Under the pieces are notes generated by a model, which ran no database searches, had not been told where the DNA came from, and saw only the letters and a list, made by a program, of their open reading frames with translations. A stretch of DNA of 64,000 nucleotides from assembly GCF_030445035.2 (NCBI RefSeq), contig NC_080677.1, forward strand, positions 26,733,513-26,797,512, in the 5' to 3' direction. Of this stretch, positions 1-11,767 are shown piece by piece. How positions within the stretch are numbered: the first letter of the stretch is position 1; every line of letters begins with the position of its first letter. Origin of the DNA: Dasypus novemcinctus (taxonomy: Eukaryota; Chordata; Mammalia; Cingulata; Dasypodidae). The position numbers and the translations under genes were made by a program.

Positions 1-1063
1 TTGTTCATTATAATTCTTTTAATTTGGAATTTTTATTATAAAAAGTCAGAAGGAAAATAAAGATTTGCTAAGTTAATTATTTACCTGAGGAAGCTTTTTA
101 AACTTTTAACTGCCCAGGCTCTACTCTCAGAGATTCAAATATAGTAAGTTGAAGGAGAGGTCAGGAGTGTGTGTGTGTGTATTTAAACATCTGCAGGAAA
201 TTCTGGATAAAAACATTGTTTTTGACCATTGGTTCTCAATTTTGGATATAACAAAATCGCCTAGGGAGCTTTTTAAAAAATGCCCTGAGGTCCAGAACAT
301 TAAATCAGAATTTCTGGGATTAAAATCCAATCATCCCAATTTTTTTTAAAGCTCTCCAGGTAATTTCAATGTGTAGCTGAGGTTGAAAACCACAGTTTTT
401 GGGGATCAAAGACCTCATGAGAAGAAAGATTTTTATTCATAGATTATTGCCACAAGATAGATTTTTACTCATAGATTATCTCCACCAGAAAAAAACAGTT
501 CAGAAGGAAATGAAAGGTGAGGTTAACCATGTTGGTTTATTTGCATTAGAGCTATTATAGAAAGTTAGGCATTAAGCTGGCAGACAGTTTGATAATTATC
601 AAACTCTCAGTTATAAATAATTAAGATAATATAGGAGTAGTTGGAAGCCACTGTAAGTATATTCCACTACTTTTAAAGGGATGTTAAAAAAAAAATACAA
701 CATACATTACCCTTTCCATTTTTCTAAGTTATATACCAAACACTAGAAATAGAAATTTCAAGGACAACATGAAATTTAAATACAGAAGTTTGAAGACAAT
801 TGGATAATTTAGGTATCTAAAAGCAATATGCAACATTTTATGATACACATACAATTATAGTCACTTATCATCAACTTATAAAAATATTTGTGTGAATAGT
901 TTGGCAATATTGGAAAAACAGCTACAAAATGTTTATAAAAATTTAAAGCAGTATCACAGGCACCACATGAAAAATAATGACTGTATTTCTTAAGTTTTAT
1001 ATTTTAAGTGGCCAACACTAATAGAGGATTTTTGAGTTTTCTCATAGTCTAAAACTATCATAC
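1..1063 (-). other. AVL9: AVL9 intron 3 (partial)
   Basis: This is the sequence downstream of the AVL9 exon 3 splice donor on the minus strand, running off the left edge. No match to the next AVL9 exon was seen on the minus strand, so that exon lies outside the window. Apart from a MER5-like element at 227-395 and a short GT run near 170 it looks like ordinary AT-rich intron. Confidence 0.85.
227..395. mobile_element. MER5-like hAT DNA transposon remnant
   Basis: The segment begins with CATTGGTTCTCAA and ends with TTGAAAACCACAG, the inverted ends typical of the short MER5 non-autonomous hAT-Charlie elements. The interior has the usual paired phrases 'gggagctttttaaaa' and 'aaagctctccagg'. It is about 170 bp, close to the expected 180-190 bp. 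It is an ancient mammal-wide relic with no coding capacity. Confidence 0.75.
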
Positions 1064-1149
1064 CTTGGCTTCAATTTGTCGATAGCAAGAGATACCGTAT
1101 ACTGTGGCTCCATTTCCATTTCTGGGTGGCAAGTGAAAAAATACAGTAT
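1064..1149 (-). CDS. AVL9: AVL9 coding exon 3
   Basis: This 86-base exon, read on the minus strand, completes an Asp codon split with exon 2 and then encodes 28 residues starting TVFFHLPPRNGNGATVYGIS and ending YRQIEAK, which is very characteristic of AVL9. The acceptor is CTCTTAG before the exon and the donor is GTATGA after it, both canonical. It begins with two bases of a codon and ends in phase 0. The segment belongs to the N-terminal DENN-like part of the protein, which in the AVL9 family is linked to late secretory transport. No disruption is seen. Identification rests on the remembered family sequence and the matching phase with exon 2. Confidence 0.96.
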
Positions 1150-2465
1150 CTAAGAGATACACAGAAAAATGTAAGTACCAAGGTGAATTACTCTTATAAT
1201 AAATCATGAAATTTAAAGTTATCATAGTAGAGTCTTTAAAAGAAAAGTGAAAATGTAACATGTAAAACTTCCAGCATCATAATCACAGGATTCTGAGAGA
1301 ATTCTTCTCTTCACCTTACAATGTACACTCACCACAAAACAAAAACAAAACAAAACCAAGGAGGTTGAATTTAACAGGTCAAACAGACTACAATCACTTA
1401 TCCCAGAAATATTTTATCTATAGAGAACAACTACAGATTAAATGTAGAGAATCATAAAAGCTAAACACTTGAATAACTCCAAGAAATTCTTGGGTCACTT
1501 GGGGAAATCTGAACATAGATCAGATAATGGATGGCATTGTGGAATTACTGCTAAACCTTTTAGCTGTGATAATAGTATTGGAAGTTATCCTGGCGATGAC
1601 TGTACTCAGGAGATTCATGCTGAAGTATTCAGAGGTGAAGTGTTATGATGTTTGCAACTCACTTTCAAATAGTACAAACTACACACACACACAGACACAA
1701 ACACAAAGAAAGCAAATTTGTAGGATACTTATACTTTGCTTTCAATTTCTCTGTATTTTGAAAACTTTCATAATAAAAATTGGGGGGAAAAGGTTTGTGA
1801 GGTTAAAACACTAAATTTTATGTTATAATGCAAGGTAACATTTAATTCATTTCGTAAGACCATTACTAAATATTAGGAAAACAGGTAAACAACCCAAGTT
1901 CAATATGTTGCTTTAGTATAGCCCCTCATACCACAATAAAGAACAGTCCTTCATTAACTCAGGCAAGTACTCATGGAGGGTGTTAGGAGACTAACTTCAC
2001 AGGATTGTTTTCTTTGAACACTGTGAGGGCAGTGACTCGGGGGGAAGAAACAATCCCATCTGTCTCCGGGTGGGCATTGGAGTACTAACCTAGTTTGTAG
2101 CCACAGCCCTGACCAATCTTCATTTGGTGCAGGTAGGCCATTTAGTTTGCCTCTGAGAAGTCACAAGTACAAATAAAGGAAATGCTATGAATAGCAGATG
2201 TCCTGTTCTGGTTAGTCACTTAACTTGAGCCAGGGCTCCTGGCAGAAGAGTGGCCAAAGTTCACCATCATTACCAATAAAAACCTGGCACTCCTCTGGAG
2301 GTCCTCTAATGCAAGACCAGCCATCTCCAAACCACCATTTAAATATTTCATAAACAGTCACAATAGGCCAAAAGCCTTTCATTTACCAAAGTAACTGGAA
2401 TCTAAGATGTCTTGGCAATTTTTTTTAATGACACCTACTTATTGCTCCACTGTGTTTTTACATAC
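1150..2465 (-). other. AVL9: AVL9 intron 2
   Basis: This 1,316-base intron lies between the exon 2 donor (GTATGT) and the exon 3 acceptor. It carries an old L1 3' end at about 1495-1793. The remaining sequence, including 1800-2460, shows no recognisable gene or repeat. Confidence 0.9.
1495..1793 (+). mobile_element. Old L1M-type 3' end
   Basis: The sequence follows the order of an ancient mammalian L1 3' UTR: a 'gtgataatagtattgg' block, a 'gctgaagtattcagaggtgaa' block, a CA-rich microsatellite, and the terminal 'gaaaactttcataataaaaa' block with AATAAA. It is a 5'-truncated, non-coding relic in plus orientation inside AVL9 intron 2. The exact subfamily cannot be assigned by eye. Confidence 0.7.
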
Positions 2466-2586
2466 CTTCCTGGTAGTTATGAGCACCATCTGGTAAGGCA
2501 AGGAAGGGCAAATATTTCCATTCTTCAGGTAAAGTGTGGCTGTCGTGTCCATCTCTTGGAATCAGGGGCGGGTAAGAAAATTCAAC
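2466..2586 (-). CDS. AVL9: AVL9 coding exon 2
   Basis: This 121-base exon on the minus strand encodes 40 residues, beginning VEFSYPPLIP and ending LPDGAHNYQE, plus one base of the following Asp codon. The acceptor is ATTTTAG and the donor GTATGT. It enters in phase 0, matching exon 1, and leaves with one base, which joins the two bases at the start of exon 3. The reading frame is open with no lesions. Together the three exons give a continuous 100-residue N-terminus. The peptide matches the conserved AVL9 N-terminal region in the DENN-like fold. Confidence 0.96.
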
Positions 2587-4037
2587 CTAAAATGGTAAGG
2601 AATGTTAGCTAGAAGGTTGTTATTCAAAGGGAGCATTGAGAATAATTTATCCTGCCAGGCAGAAACACCTTTAATCTATGAATGACAAAAGTAGGGATAA
2701 GTCACACTTCTTTATACCATTAGGCATTACCAGCAAAACTATAGCATAGAAGAGGAAAAAGATAAAGGGAGTAAATGAAGGAAAACTTTGATTTCAGGGG
2801 TGTTAAACTTATGAGTGGTGGAACTGGAGTGTCTGAAATGGAGATCTAGATTTGAGTTGTTACCAAATAGATGGTAATTGAAGCTATGGGGTCCTAAGCA
2901 AAATAAATATCCTATTGAATGAGTAGGAGAAGTCCAATAAAGGAAACTGAAAAGTGCAGCCAAGATCAATTTTTATAGCTTTCAGCGTAAGGGTTTGACA
3001 GGGTTCTGTTGGAGGGAGGGGACATTAACCAACAGTTCAGGTGATTTTTTTCCCCCCAAGTATGATAACTGATCATAGAAAGTTCTATGAAGTCTATTAT
3101 TCTATCTTGTAGAAATAAAATTTTTACTCTGTGTTTCCGGTTTCTAGCATCCCCCAGATTTATTAGCTTTTTCTCAAAGTTTCCATTTTGTTATTTCAAT
3201 GACACTTTTGAAGGGGAAGGCAGAAATAAATGTGTGGTGCTTGGGTCACCATCTTGTCTGAGAAATTATAGGTGACTTGTTTTGTTTTACTTTCAAAGTG
3301 CCCCTAAAAGTTGTTTGCATCTACATCAGTAATAGATATATTGAAATTGGAACAACATACCAATAAGAATCACTTTCAGATGGCATAGTTAATGTGGGAA
3401 GATACAATGGCTCATCTCACATCTAAATGAAATCACACTGCCACTTGAGTCATAAGGGAGCAAACTGTAAAGGGCTTTAAAAGTTATTACTTTTAAAACA
3501 GGTGATCCATGTTTAAAATTGAAAAAGATATGAAAGTTTTAAAACACTCCCTTCACTCTTAAAACCCACCACCCCAGCAACCCAGTAGTTTCCCCACCCC
3601 CAACTCCAGAAGCAATCAATGTTTTTAAATTTGAAAGGACTTTTAAAAGTTTGGATTATGGAGTAAAATCTTTATTTCAGAGTTCAGTTACTTAAGATCA
3701 ATTAACTGAAGGCTGAATATAAAAATCCCAAATCATATTTCACAGTTATTGGTATCCTCTCTATAATCCATTATACAGGTTTTATTCCAATTTGCCTTGT
3801 GGAATAATTCTTAAAAGTGTGAGGGAAAGCAAAATGTGACAAAAAGAGGTAATGGAAACATTTATAAATTCAAAGCTAAAGCTATACAACTGGTGGTATT
3901 GTTTCTAAAAATAGAAATTCCCAATTAAAAGTTCCCAATTTAACACCAAAAAAAAATTAGAAACAAGGTAATAAATTAACATATTTTACTGTACTCAACA
4001 CCAGATTAAAGTCCAGTATGTAATATTTATTGTAAGA

Positions 4038-4502
4038 CTGGGAAACGGATGTGGTTCAACCAACTGGGCTCCTGTCTACCATATAGGAGGGCCAGGGTTC
4101 GATGCCCAGGGCTTCCTGGTGAAGGCACGCAGGCCCATGTGGAGTGCCGGCCCACGCAGAGCGCCAGCCCATGAGGGAATGCAGCCCCACGCAGGAGAGC
4201 TGCCCAGGATGGGAATGCCACTCCACGCAGGAATGCCGGTCAATACGGAGAGCTGGAGCAGCAAGATGATGCAACAAGAGACACAGAGGAGAGAAAATAA
4301 GAAGACGTAGCAGGTTAGGGGAGCTGAGGTGGCGCAAGAGAGTAATCACCTCTCTTTCACTCCGAAAGGTCCCAGGATTGGTTTCCAGAGCCACCTAATG
4401 AGAATACAAGCAGACATAGAACACACAGTGAATGGACACAGAGAGCAGACATACAGAGGGGAGTGGGGGGAGAAATAAATAAAAAATTGATCTAAAAAAA
4501 AA
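4038..4502 (+). mobile_element. DAS-SINE, chimeric type
   Basis: The element opens with a tRNA-like head (GGGAAACGGATGTGGTTCAA, then a B-box-like GGTTCGATGCC) and continues into a GC-rich domain with several 'CCCACGCAGG' repeats. It closes with 'aaataaataaaaaattgatctaaaaaaa'. It is flanked by imperfect 13-bp target-site duplications ATTTAYTGTAAGA at 4025-4037 and 4503-4515, so the boundaries are well supported. Confidence 0.92.
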
Positions 4503-4601
4503 ATTTACTGTAAGAAGTTTCTATTACAAAAGATGCTTTTGAAAACCATTGAATTTTAATGTATAGATTTTAAAGATTCCCCCAGATGGCTCCCTTGTCT
4601 G

Positions 4602-4987
4602 TTTTTTTTTTTTTTTTAAAGATTTATTTATTTTATTTAATTAATTTCCCCCCCTCCCCTGGTTGTCTGTTCTTGGTGTCTATTTGCTGCATCTTGTTTC
4701 TTTGTCTGCTTTTGTTTCTTTGTCCGCTTCTGTTGTCGTCAGCAGCACAGGAAGTGTGGGTGGCGCCATTCCTGGGCAGGCTGCACTTTCTTTTCACGCT
4801 GGGCGGCTTTCCTCATGGGCGCACTCCTTGCGCGTGGGGCTGCCCCACGCAGGGGACACCCTTGCGTGGCACGGCACTCCTTGCGCGCATCAGCACTGCG
4901 CACGGGTCAAGGAGGCCCGGGGTTTGAACCGCGGACCTCCCATATGGTAGACGGACGCCCTAACCACTGGGCCAAAGTCCGTTTCCC
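4602..4987 (-). mobile_element. DAS-SINE, chimeric type
   Basis: In minus orientation this copy has a poly(T) tail at the left, the GC-rich unknown domain in the middle, and the tRNA-Ala-like head at the right, where its complement reads GGGAAACGGACTTTGGCCCA. The B-box complement is 'ggtttgaacc' near 4920. It lies about 100 bp from the plus-strand copy at 4038-4502 and so forms an inverted pair with it. Confidence 0.93.
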
Positions 4988-4994
4988 TGTTTTG

Positions 4995-5325
4995 TTTTTT
5001 TTTTTTTACTCATTGTTGCACTCATTGTTCCTGTTTGCTGTCTGCTTGCTCACTGCTTTTTGCTCACCGTCTGCCTGCTTTTTCTTTAGGAGGCACTAGA
5101 AAACAAACCCAGGACCTCCCATGTGGGAGGCAGGTACCGAACTGCTTGAGGCACACCTGCTCCCTGCTCCTTTGTTTTTTGTTTTTCCTTTTTTCTTTTT
5201 CTTTCTTGTTTTCTGCTCATTGTCTTGCTTTTGTCTGCCTGTCTTCTCTAGGAGGGACTGGGAACGGAACCCAAGACCTCCCACTTGGGAGGCAGGTACC
5301 CAACTGCTTGAACCACATCTGCTCC
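4995..5325 (-). mobile_element. DAS-SINE dimer
   Basis: Two tRNA-like units in tandem are visible on the minus strand. Each shows 'gggaggcaggtacc' with an 'acccaggacctcc' or 'acccaagacctcc' B-box region followed by a pyrimidine-rich linker. The head at the right end is the complement of GGAGCAGATGTGGTTCAAGC. This fits the dimeric class of DAS-SINEs. It abuts the poly(T) of the preceding SINE. Confidence 0.85.
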
Positions 5326-5616
5326 ATACAGTATAGTTTTTAAAAAGTATTTAGAATGGAATGAATATACTTTAAAATAAATAATAAGCACTATGGACCC
5401 AAATTCTCATGAGTACATCATGAAATGATATAGGATCCCCAAATTTTTAATCTAGAAAGTTCCCAAGAAAAGTAATATAATGCCTAACCTTTTAATTTTT
5501 ATTTATTTTTAACCTCCTGTTAAATCATAGAAACGCAATTTGAAAACAATATACTTTTTAACCATCAGACTGAACATTAAAAATATATTAATTTTCTATT
5601 GATAAGAATATGGGGA

Positions 5617-5666
5617 GGGAAGCAGATGTGGCTCAACTGACAGCACTTCCGCCTACCATATGGTAG
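5617..5666 (+). mobile_element. DAS-SINE head fragment
   Basis: Only about 50 bases of a SINE head are present (GGGAAGCAGATGTGGCTCAA, then 'cttccgcctaccatatgg'). The element breaks off before the B box, so this is a truncated or deleted copy. Confidence 0.7.
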
Positions 5667-6169
5667 TATACCATAGTATGATTTTTATTTTGATGTAGTG
5701 TGTTCTGAGTGCAGTGGATAACTACCTGCAAAACACTTGGTAGGATAGTGGAGATGATTTTATGATGCCATGGGAAAATTCTGATTTCTAAATACTTGCC
5801 AAAAATGACCAGTTGAACAGATGTTGAACTGTGTTAGGTTATCAGGTATTGAAATTAAGGGAAAGTTGTAAACCATAATTTTGAATAATCCTAATATTTA
5901 ACTTAAAGACATGCTGATGTTGAATGTCATAAACTACCTGCTGCTACATTCTAAGAAGGGGTCCATGGTTTTTACCTGACTGGCAAAGAGGTTCATGACA
6001 CAAAAAAAGTTAAGAACCACTGCTGTAGATGATATCTACAAAGTTCTTTTTGTTGTGTAAGGTAAAATTTTCACAAGTTCCAGGGATTAGGATTTGGGGG
6101 CAGGACATTATTATTTTGCCTACCATACAGTGTATCTTAAATATCTTGTTTTACAAAGAGATATGAAAA

Positions 6170-6451
6170 TTTATTATTTTGAACAGCTGAAGAGAACTGA
6201 TATAAAATGTATTTAGCCACTCTTCTGCTGACATATATAGGTTTCCAATTTTTATGTTATAACAAATCATGCTGCCGTGAATATTTTTGTACACATCTTT
6301 GTGCAGTGTGAGAGTATCTGTGGTATACATTCCTAAAAGTGAAATTACTGAGTGAAAGGGCAAATGTATCGATTTGATAAATACTGTTAAATTGTCCTCT
6401 AGATTGCCATATCAATTTACAGTCTCACAGCAATGCATATTTCCCCATACC
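6170..6451 (-). mobile_element. Old L1M 3' fragment
   Basis: The plus strand reads like an antisense old L1 3' region, with phrases such as 'gctgccgtgaatatttttgtacacatc', 'attcctaaaagtgaaattactg' and 'caatttacagtctcacagcaatg'. It is heavily diverged and non-coding. A SINE follows immediately at 6452. Confidence 0.7.
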
Positions 6452-6868
6452 TTTTTTATTTTTTAAGATTTATTTACTTACTTTCCCCCTCCCCCTCCTC
6501 CCACCCTGCTGTTTTCACTGTCTGTGTTGTCTTCTCTTCTCATTTTCTCTCTTCTAGGATTCACCAGGATTTGATCCTGGAGACCTCTGATGGAGAGAGA
6601 GGTTCCCTGTCAAATATGCCACCTCAGTTCCTGGTTTCTGCTCCACTTCACTTTGACTCTCCTCGTCTCTCTTCTGATGCATCATCATCTTGCTGTGTGA
6701 CTCACTTGTGCAGGCACTGACTCACCACACAGGCAATTGCGTGGGCACTGGCTTGCCATGTGGACATACTTTCTCTTCTTCTTTTTCACCAGGAGGCCCC
6801 AGGGATCGAACCCAGGTCCTCCCATATGGTAGGCGGAAGCTCTATCACTTGAGCCACATCTGCTTCCC
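6452..6868 (-). mobile_element. DAS-SINE, chimeric/dimer type
   Basis: The left end is poly(T)/pyrimidine-rich and the right end is a tRNA-like head whose complement reads GGGAAGCAGATGTGGCTCAA. A second tRNA-like B-box block ('caggatttgatcctggagacc') near 6560 suggests a dimeric arrangement. Orientation is minus. Confidence 0.85.
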
Positions 6869-7432
6869 AAATTTTATTTTTTAAAGATCTGTCAATGTAC
6901 AGACTGCTGTTGTTTATCTTGAATAAGAACATTAAACCGTGGTGTAGTATTTGACAAGGCAACATGGATATCATGTTGGATATCTAACCAATTTAATTTT
7001 TTTCAATTCAAGCTCATGGGCTCCCTGAAATCTTCTGTATGTGGCAAAACTGCCCCTCACAAATGAGGATGAAAATAAAGTCTTCACAGAAAAAAAAGGT
7101 TTGTTACCAAAAGACCAGATTTATAAGAGATACTAAAGAGAGTGCTGCAGCCTGAAAGGAAAGAATAAGGGTGAGAGACTTGGAGTAGAGTGTGGAAATG
7201 AAGATTATTAGTAAGAGTAACCAAAAGGGTAAAAAGACAGACAATAGTAATATATGACAACGGAAAGCCAGACGACAAAATGGATGAAGTAAAGCCTTTA
7301 TAGTAAAAACATTAAAGGTTAATTGATTGAACTCCCCAATTGAAAAACAGACTGACATAATGGTTAAAAAAATATGAGCCATCAAAATGCTGCCTACAAG
7401 AGACTCACCTTAGATACAAGGACACAACCAGG

Positions 7433-7750
7433 TTGAAAGTGAAAGGTTGGAAAAAGATATTCTATACAAATAGTAATTTAAAAATATGTGGAGTAGTGGT
7501 ACTAATATTGGATAAAATAGATTTTAAATATAAAACTATTGTAAGAGATGAAGGTCATTATATATTAATAAAAGGAGCAATTCGCCAAGAAGAAATAATC
7601 ATAAATATTCATGCACCAAATTTTGATGCCCTAAGATGCATGAGGCACACACTTGCAAAACTGAAGAGTGAAATATACATCTCCACAATAATAGTTGGAG
7701 ACTTCAATATACCATCTCAGCATTGGATAGAGCATCTGGACAGAGGATAA
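7433..7750 (+). pseudogene. L1 ORF2 endonuclease remnant
   Basis: An open run of about 105 codons within the larger L1 at 7028-11475 encodes the middle of the apurinic-like endonuclease domain. Visible landmarks are VKGWKKIF, GHYILIKGAI, INIHAPN and IIVGDFN. It ends at a stop shortly after IEHLDRG. It lacks the N-terminal and later domain parts in frame, so it is a dead fragment. Confidence 0.85.
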
Positions 7751-8152
7751 ATAAGGAAACATACAGCTTGAATAATATGATAAATGAACGAGACCTGAGA
7801 GACATTTATACAAATTACACCCCCAAACAGGATATACATTCTTCTCAAGGGTTCATGGATCCTTTTCCAGGGCTGACCATACGTTGAGTCACAAAAGAGG
7901 TCTCAATGAATTAAAATAAACCATAAGGAGCAGAAAATAAAAATAAAAATAATAAATTAAAAACAGTGAAATTTTTAAAAAAGCACTTTCCCTGATCATG
8001 AAGAGATTGATTCCATCATCAAAAACTTCCCAGGAGAAAAAATGTCCAAGACCAGATGGCTTTACAGTGAATTCTATAAGCATTTCTAAAAAAATTAACA
8101 CCAATCCTGTTTAAACTCTTCCAAAAAATTGAAAATTACCCAACACATTTTA

Positions 8153-8515
8153 TTTTATTTTATTTTATTTTATTTTTCCCTCCCCTCTCCTGGTTGTCTG
8201 TTTTCTGTGTCTTTTTGCTGCGTCTTGTTTCTTTGTCCGCTTCTGTTGTCGTCAGCGGCTCGGGAAGTGTGGGCGGCGCCGTTCCTCGGCAGGCTGCTCC
8301 CTCCTTCGCGCTGGGCGGCTCTCCTTATGGGTGCACTCCTTGCGCGTGGGGCTCCCCTACGCGGGGGACACCCCTGTGTAGCACGGCACTCCTTGCGCGC
8401 ATCAGCACTGCGCATGGGCCAGCTCCACACGGGTCAAGGAGGTCCGGGGCTTGAACCGTGGACCTCCCATGTGGTAGACGGACGCCCTAACCACTGGGCC
8501 AAAGTCCGTTTCCCA
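8153..8515 (-). mobile_element. DAS-SINE, young chimeric subfamily
   Basis: Minus-strand copy inserted in L1 ORF2 with an exact 15-bp target-site duplication ACCCAACACATTTTA at 8138-8152 and 8516-8530. The tail contains repeated TTTTA units. It carries the signature CGGCAGGCTGCTCCCTCC, shared only with the copy at 44206-44594. The exact duplication and high CpG content point to a recent insertion. Confidence 0.96.
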
Positions 8516-9386
8516 ACCCAACACATTTTATGAAGCCAACATCACCCTAGTACCAAAGCCAGATAAAGATACTACAAGAAAATTACAGAGCAATCTCTCT
8601 AATGAATATAGATGAAAAAATTCTCAACAAAATACTTGCAAATCATATTCAACAGCATATGAAAAGACTCATACATCACAACCAAGTAGAATTTATTCCT
8701 GGTATGCAAGGCTGGTTCAACATATGAAAATCAATCAACGTAATACACCACATTAACAAACTGAAGGAAAACAACCACATGATAATCTTAATTGACACAG
8801 AAAAGGCTTTCAACAAAAACCAGCACCCTTTTCTTTTTTATAAAAACACATCAAAAGATAGGAATAGAAGGAAAATTCCTCAATCTGATAAAAGGCATAT
8901 ATGAAAACCCCACAGCCAACATTGTACTCAATGCGGAAAGGTTGAAAGCTTTCCCTCTAAAATCCAGAACAAGACAAGGGTGCCCACTGTCACCCATTAT
9001 TCAATATTGTACTAGTAGTTCTAACAACAGCAATTAGACAAGAAAAAAAAATTAAAGACATTCAAATAGGAAAATAGGAAGTAAAACTCTGTTTGTGGAT
9101 GGTATGCTCCTATATTTAGAAAATTCTGAAGTATCTATGACAGAGCTACTGGAACTAATAAATGAGTTCAGCAAAGGGGAATGATAAACAACATGCAAAA
9201 ATCAGTGATGTTTTTATACACTAGTACTGAACAATCTGAGATGGAAATCAGGGGGAAAATTCCATTTACAACAGCAACAAAAAGACTCAAATACCTAGGA
9301 ATTAGCTTTTAACCAAAGAAGTACAAGACCTATAGGCAGAAACTACAAAACAATGCTAAAAGAAATTTTAAAAAAGATCTAAACAC

Positions 9387-9748
9387 AGGAAGTGGATGTG
9401 GCTCAACTGTTAGAGCATCCACCTACCATATGGAGGGTCCAGGTTTCGATCCCCAGGGCCTTCTGACCCATGTGGTGAGCTGGCCCACATGAGGACTGCC
9501 ATGCCACGCAGATGTGCCCTGCAAGGAGAGCTACCCCATGTGAAAAAAGCACAGTCTATCCAGGAGTGGCGCCACACACACGGAGAGCTGACACAGCAGA
9601 TGACGCAACAAAAACAGATGCAGTTCCCCAGTGCTGCCTGATAATGCAAGCGGACACAGAAGAACACACAGCGAATGGACAGAGAGAGCAGACAATGGGG
9701 GGCGGGGGGAGGGGAGAGAAATAAATGAAATAAATCTTAAAAAAAAAA
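9387..9748 (+). mobile_element. DAS-SINE, chimeric type
   Basis: The plus-strand copy begins AGGAAGTGGATGTGGCTCAA, has a B box 'ggtttcgatcccc', the unknown domain, and an A-rich tail with 'gaaataaatgaaataaatc'. It is inserted in the L1 reverse-transcriptase region with a degraded duplication around CTAAACA on both sides. Confidence 0.92.
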
Positions 9749-11475
9749 GGCCTAAACAACTGGAAAGACATTCTGTGTTCATGGATTGGAGGAATAAACA
9801 TCATAAAGATGTCAATCTTACCCAAACTTAATTACAGATTCAATGCAATACCAATCAAAATTCCAACAGCCTACTTTACAGAATTAGAAAAAAGCAACTG
9901 CCAAATTTATTTGGAAGGGAAAGTGCACCCAAATAGCCAAAAGCATTCTAAAAAAGTAAAAAAGAAGAGCGACAAGGGAGAAATTTCACTGCCTGACCTT
10001 GAAACATTACAAAGTTACAGCGGTCAAAACAGCATGGTACTGGCATAAAGATAGACACATCAATCAGTGGAACAGAATTTAGGGTCCAGAAATAAACCCT
10101 TACCTCAATGGCCAACTGGTTTTTGACAAACCTACCAAGTCCTTATTAACGGGAAGAAACAGTTTCTTCAACAAATGGAGCTGGGACAACTGCGTATCTA
10201 TAACCAAGAATGAAAGAGGACCCCTGTCTCACTCCCTATATAAGAATCAACTCAAAATGGAACAAAGATCAAAATATAAAAGCCAGGACCATAAAACTAC
10301 TAGAAGAAAATGTAGGGAAACATCTTCAAGACCTTGCAGTAGGTGGTGGTTTCTTGGATCTTGCACCCAAAGCACATGCAACAAAAGAAAACATAGATAA
10401 ATGGGACTTCCTCAAAATTAAAACACTTGCACCTCACAGGACTTTGTCAAAAGCTGACTAAATAGAAGAAAATATTTGGGAATCAAATGTCTGAATAAGA
10501 TATATATATATATCTCCATCCATCCAGGATATATAAAGAGATGTTATAACTCAATAACAAAAATAAACGAATATAAAAATTGGGCAAAAGACATCAATAG
10601 ACATTTATCTAAAGAAGAAAAGCAAATGGCAAAAAAACACACCACACATAAAAAATGCTCAATTTCACTAATGATTACGGAAATAAATATCAAAACTACA
10701 ATGACATATCATTTGAAACCTATTACAATGGTCACTATTAATTAAAGACAGAGAACTACAAGTGTTAGAGAGGATGTGGAGTGAGAGAAACACTTATTCA
10801 CTGTTGGTGGAAATGCAGAATGGTACAGCTACTGTGCAGGACACTTTGGCAGTTCTTAAAGAAGCTGAATACAGATTTGCCACGTGATCCTATAACACAC
10901 TACTGGGTATATACCCAGAAGAATTGAGAACAGTGACACAAATAGACATTTGCACGCCTATGTTCATAGTGGCATTAATTCATGATTGCCAAAAGTTGAA
11001 AAGAACTCAGGTGTCCATCAACAGATGAATGGATAAACAAACTGTGGTCTAGTCATACAATGAAATACAATGCAGTGGTAAGAAGAAATGAAATTGTAAA
11101 GCATGTGGCAACATGGATGAACCTGAAGGACATTATGTTGAGTGAAGCAAGCCAGACACAAAAGACCATATACTGTATGATTGTGTTACTATGAACTACA
11201 TTTACTGTGTAACTTATCGTATGACTCCATTTATATAAAATGTATATATACATCAATTTATAAAGTTGAAATTTCATTAGTGGTTACGTAGGGGCTAGGG
11301 AAGGCATGTTAAGGGGTTTGGAGTTTTTTTGGAGTAATGAAACAATTCTAAAATTTTTTCTGATGATGAATGCACAACATTGTCATTTCACTAAAAGCCA
11401 TTGATTATTCACTTTAGATAGATTGTAAGGTATATGAATATATCTCAATAAAATTGCTTAATAAATAAATAATTG

Positions 11476-11710
11476 TGTAAGAAAACCAGAAATAGCAGCT
11501 ATATCCAGTACGGGAAACACAGAGAGATTGAGAGGAGGAGAATTTTCTTGTTTGTCTGTTTTTTGTTCATTATTATTTTAATAGAAATAATGAAAATGTT
11601 CTACTAATGATTGAAGTGATGAATGCACAACTATGTGATTTTACCAAATACCATTGATTGTACATTTTGTAATATGTATCAATAAAATTGATTTGTTAAA
11701 AAAAAAAGAC
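11476..11710 (+). mobile_element. L1 3' UTR fragment
   Basis: Directly after the first L1 is a second copy of the xenarthran L1 terminus, with 'gatgaatgcacaactatgtgatt', 'accattgattgtac', 'aataaaattg' and then poly(A). It is a severely 5'-truncated insertion and contains no coding sequence. Confidence 0.75.
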
Positions 11711-11767
11711 AGGAGAGAGAGGCTTGGAGAAGAGTGTGTAAGAATATCATAAAGAATAACCAAATGA

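Larger units (their letters stand above)
7028..11475 (+). mobile_element. L1 retrotransposon (ORF1 end to 3' UTR), defective
   Basis: The element starts inside ORF1 (a counterpart of 'CFTDKQKLREYV') and continues through the ORF2 endonuclease, reverse transcriptase and C-terminal regions to a 3' UTR ending in 'caataaaattgc' near 11455. The best open piece is 7433-7750, encoding the endonuclease core with GHYILIKGAI, a Y/H-APN motif and VGDFN, which holds catalytic Asp/Asn residues. The reverse-transcriptase box near 9095 reads FVDG instead of F/YADD, so the active site is lost, and frameshifts and stops are frequent. SINEs at 8153-8515 and 9387-9748 interrupt it. It is 5'-truncated and cannot be autonomous. 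Confidence 0.93.

Noticed and set aside
1527..1814. 95-codon plus-strand frame
   Set aside because: It lies in an old L1 3' UTR inside AVL9 intron 2.
3290..3620. Possible old L1 or other repeat in AVL9 intron 1
   Set aside because: No phrase order specific enough to a known family.
4560..5347. TGTATAGATTTTAAAG and AGTATAGTTTTTAAAAAG as a joint TSD around two SINEs
   Set aside because: Similarity is AT-rich and imperfect, and the intervening 26 bases after the left copy are unexplained.
8129..8533. Recurrent ~80-140 codon frames in SINEs, such as those containing PCAWGSP and ARISTAHGP
   Set aside because: They recur in every chimeric DAS copy in several frames, reflecting the GC-rich non-coding SINE domain.
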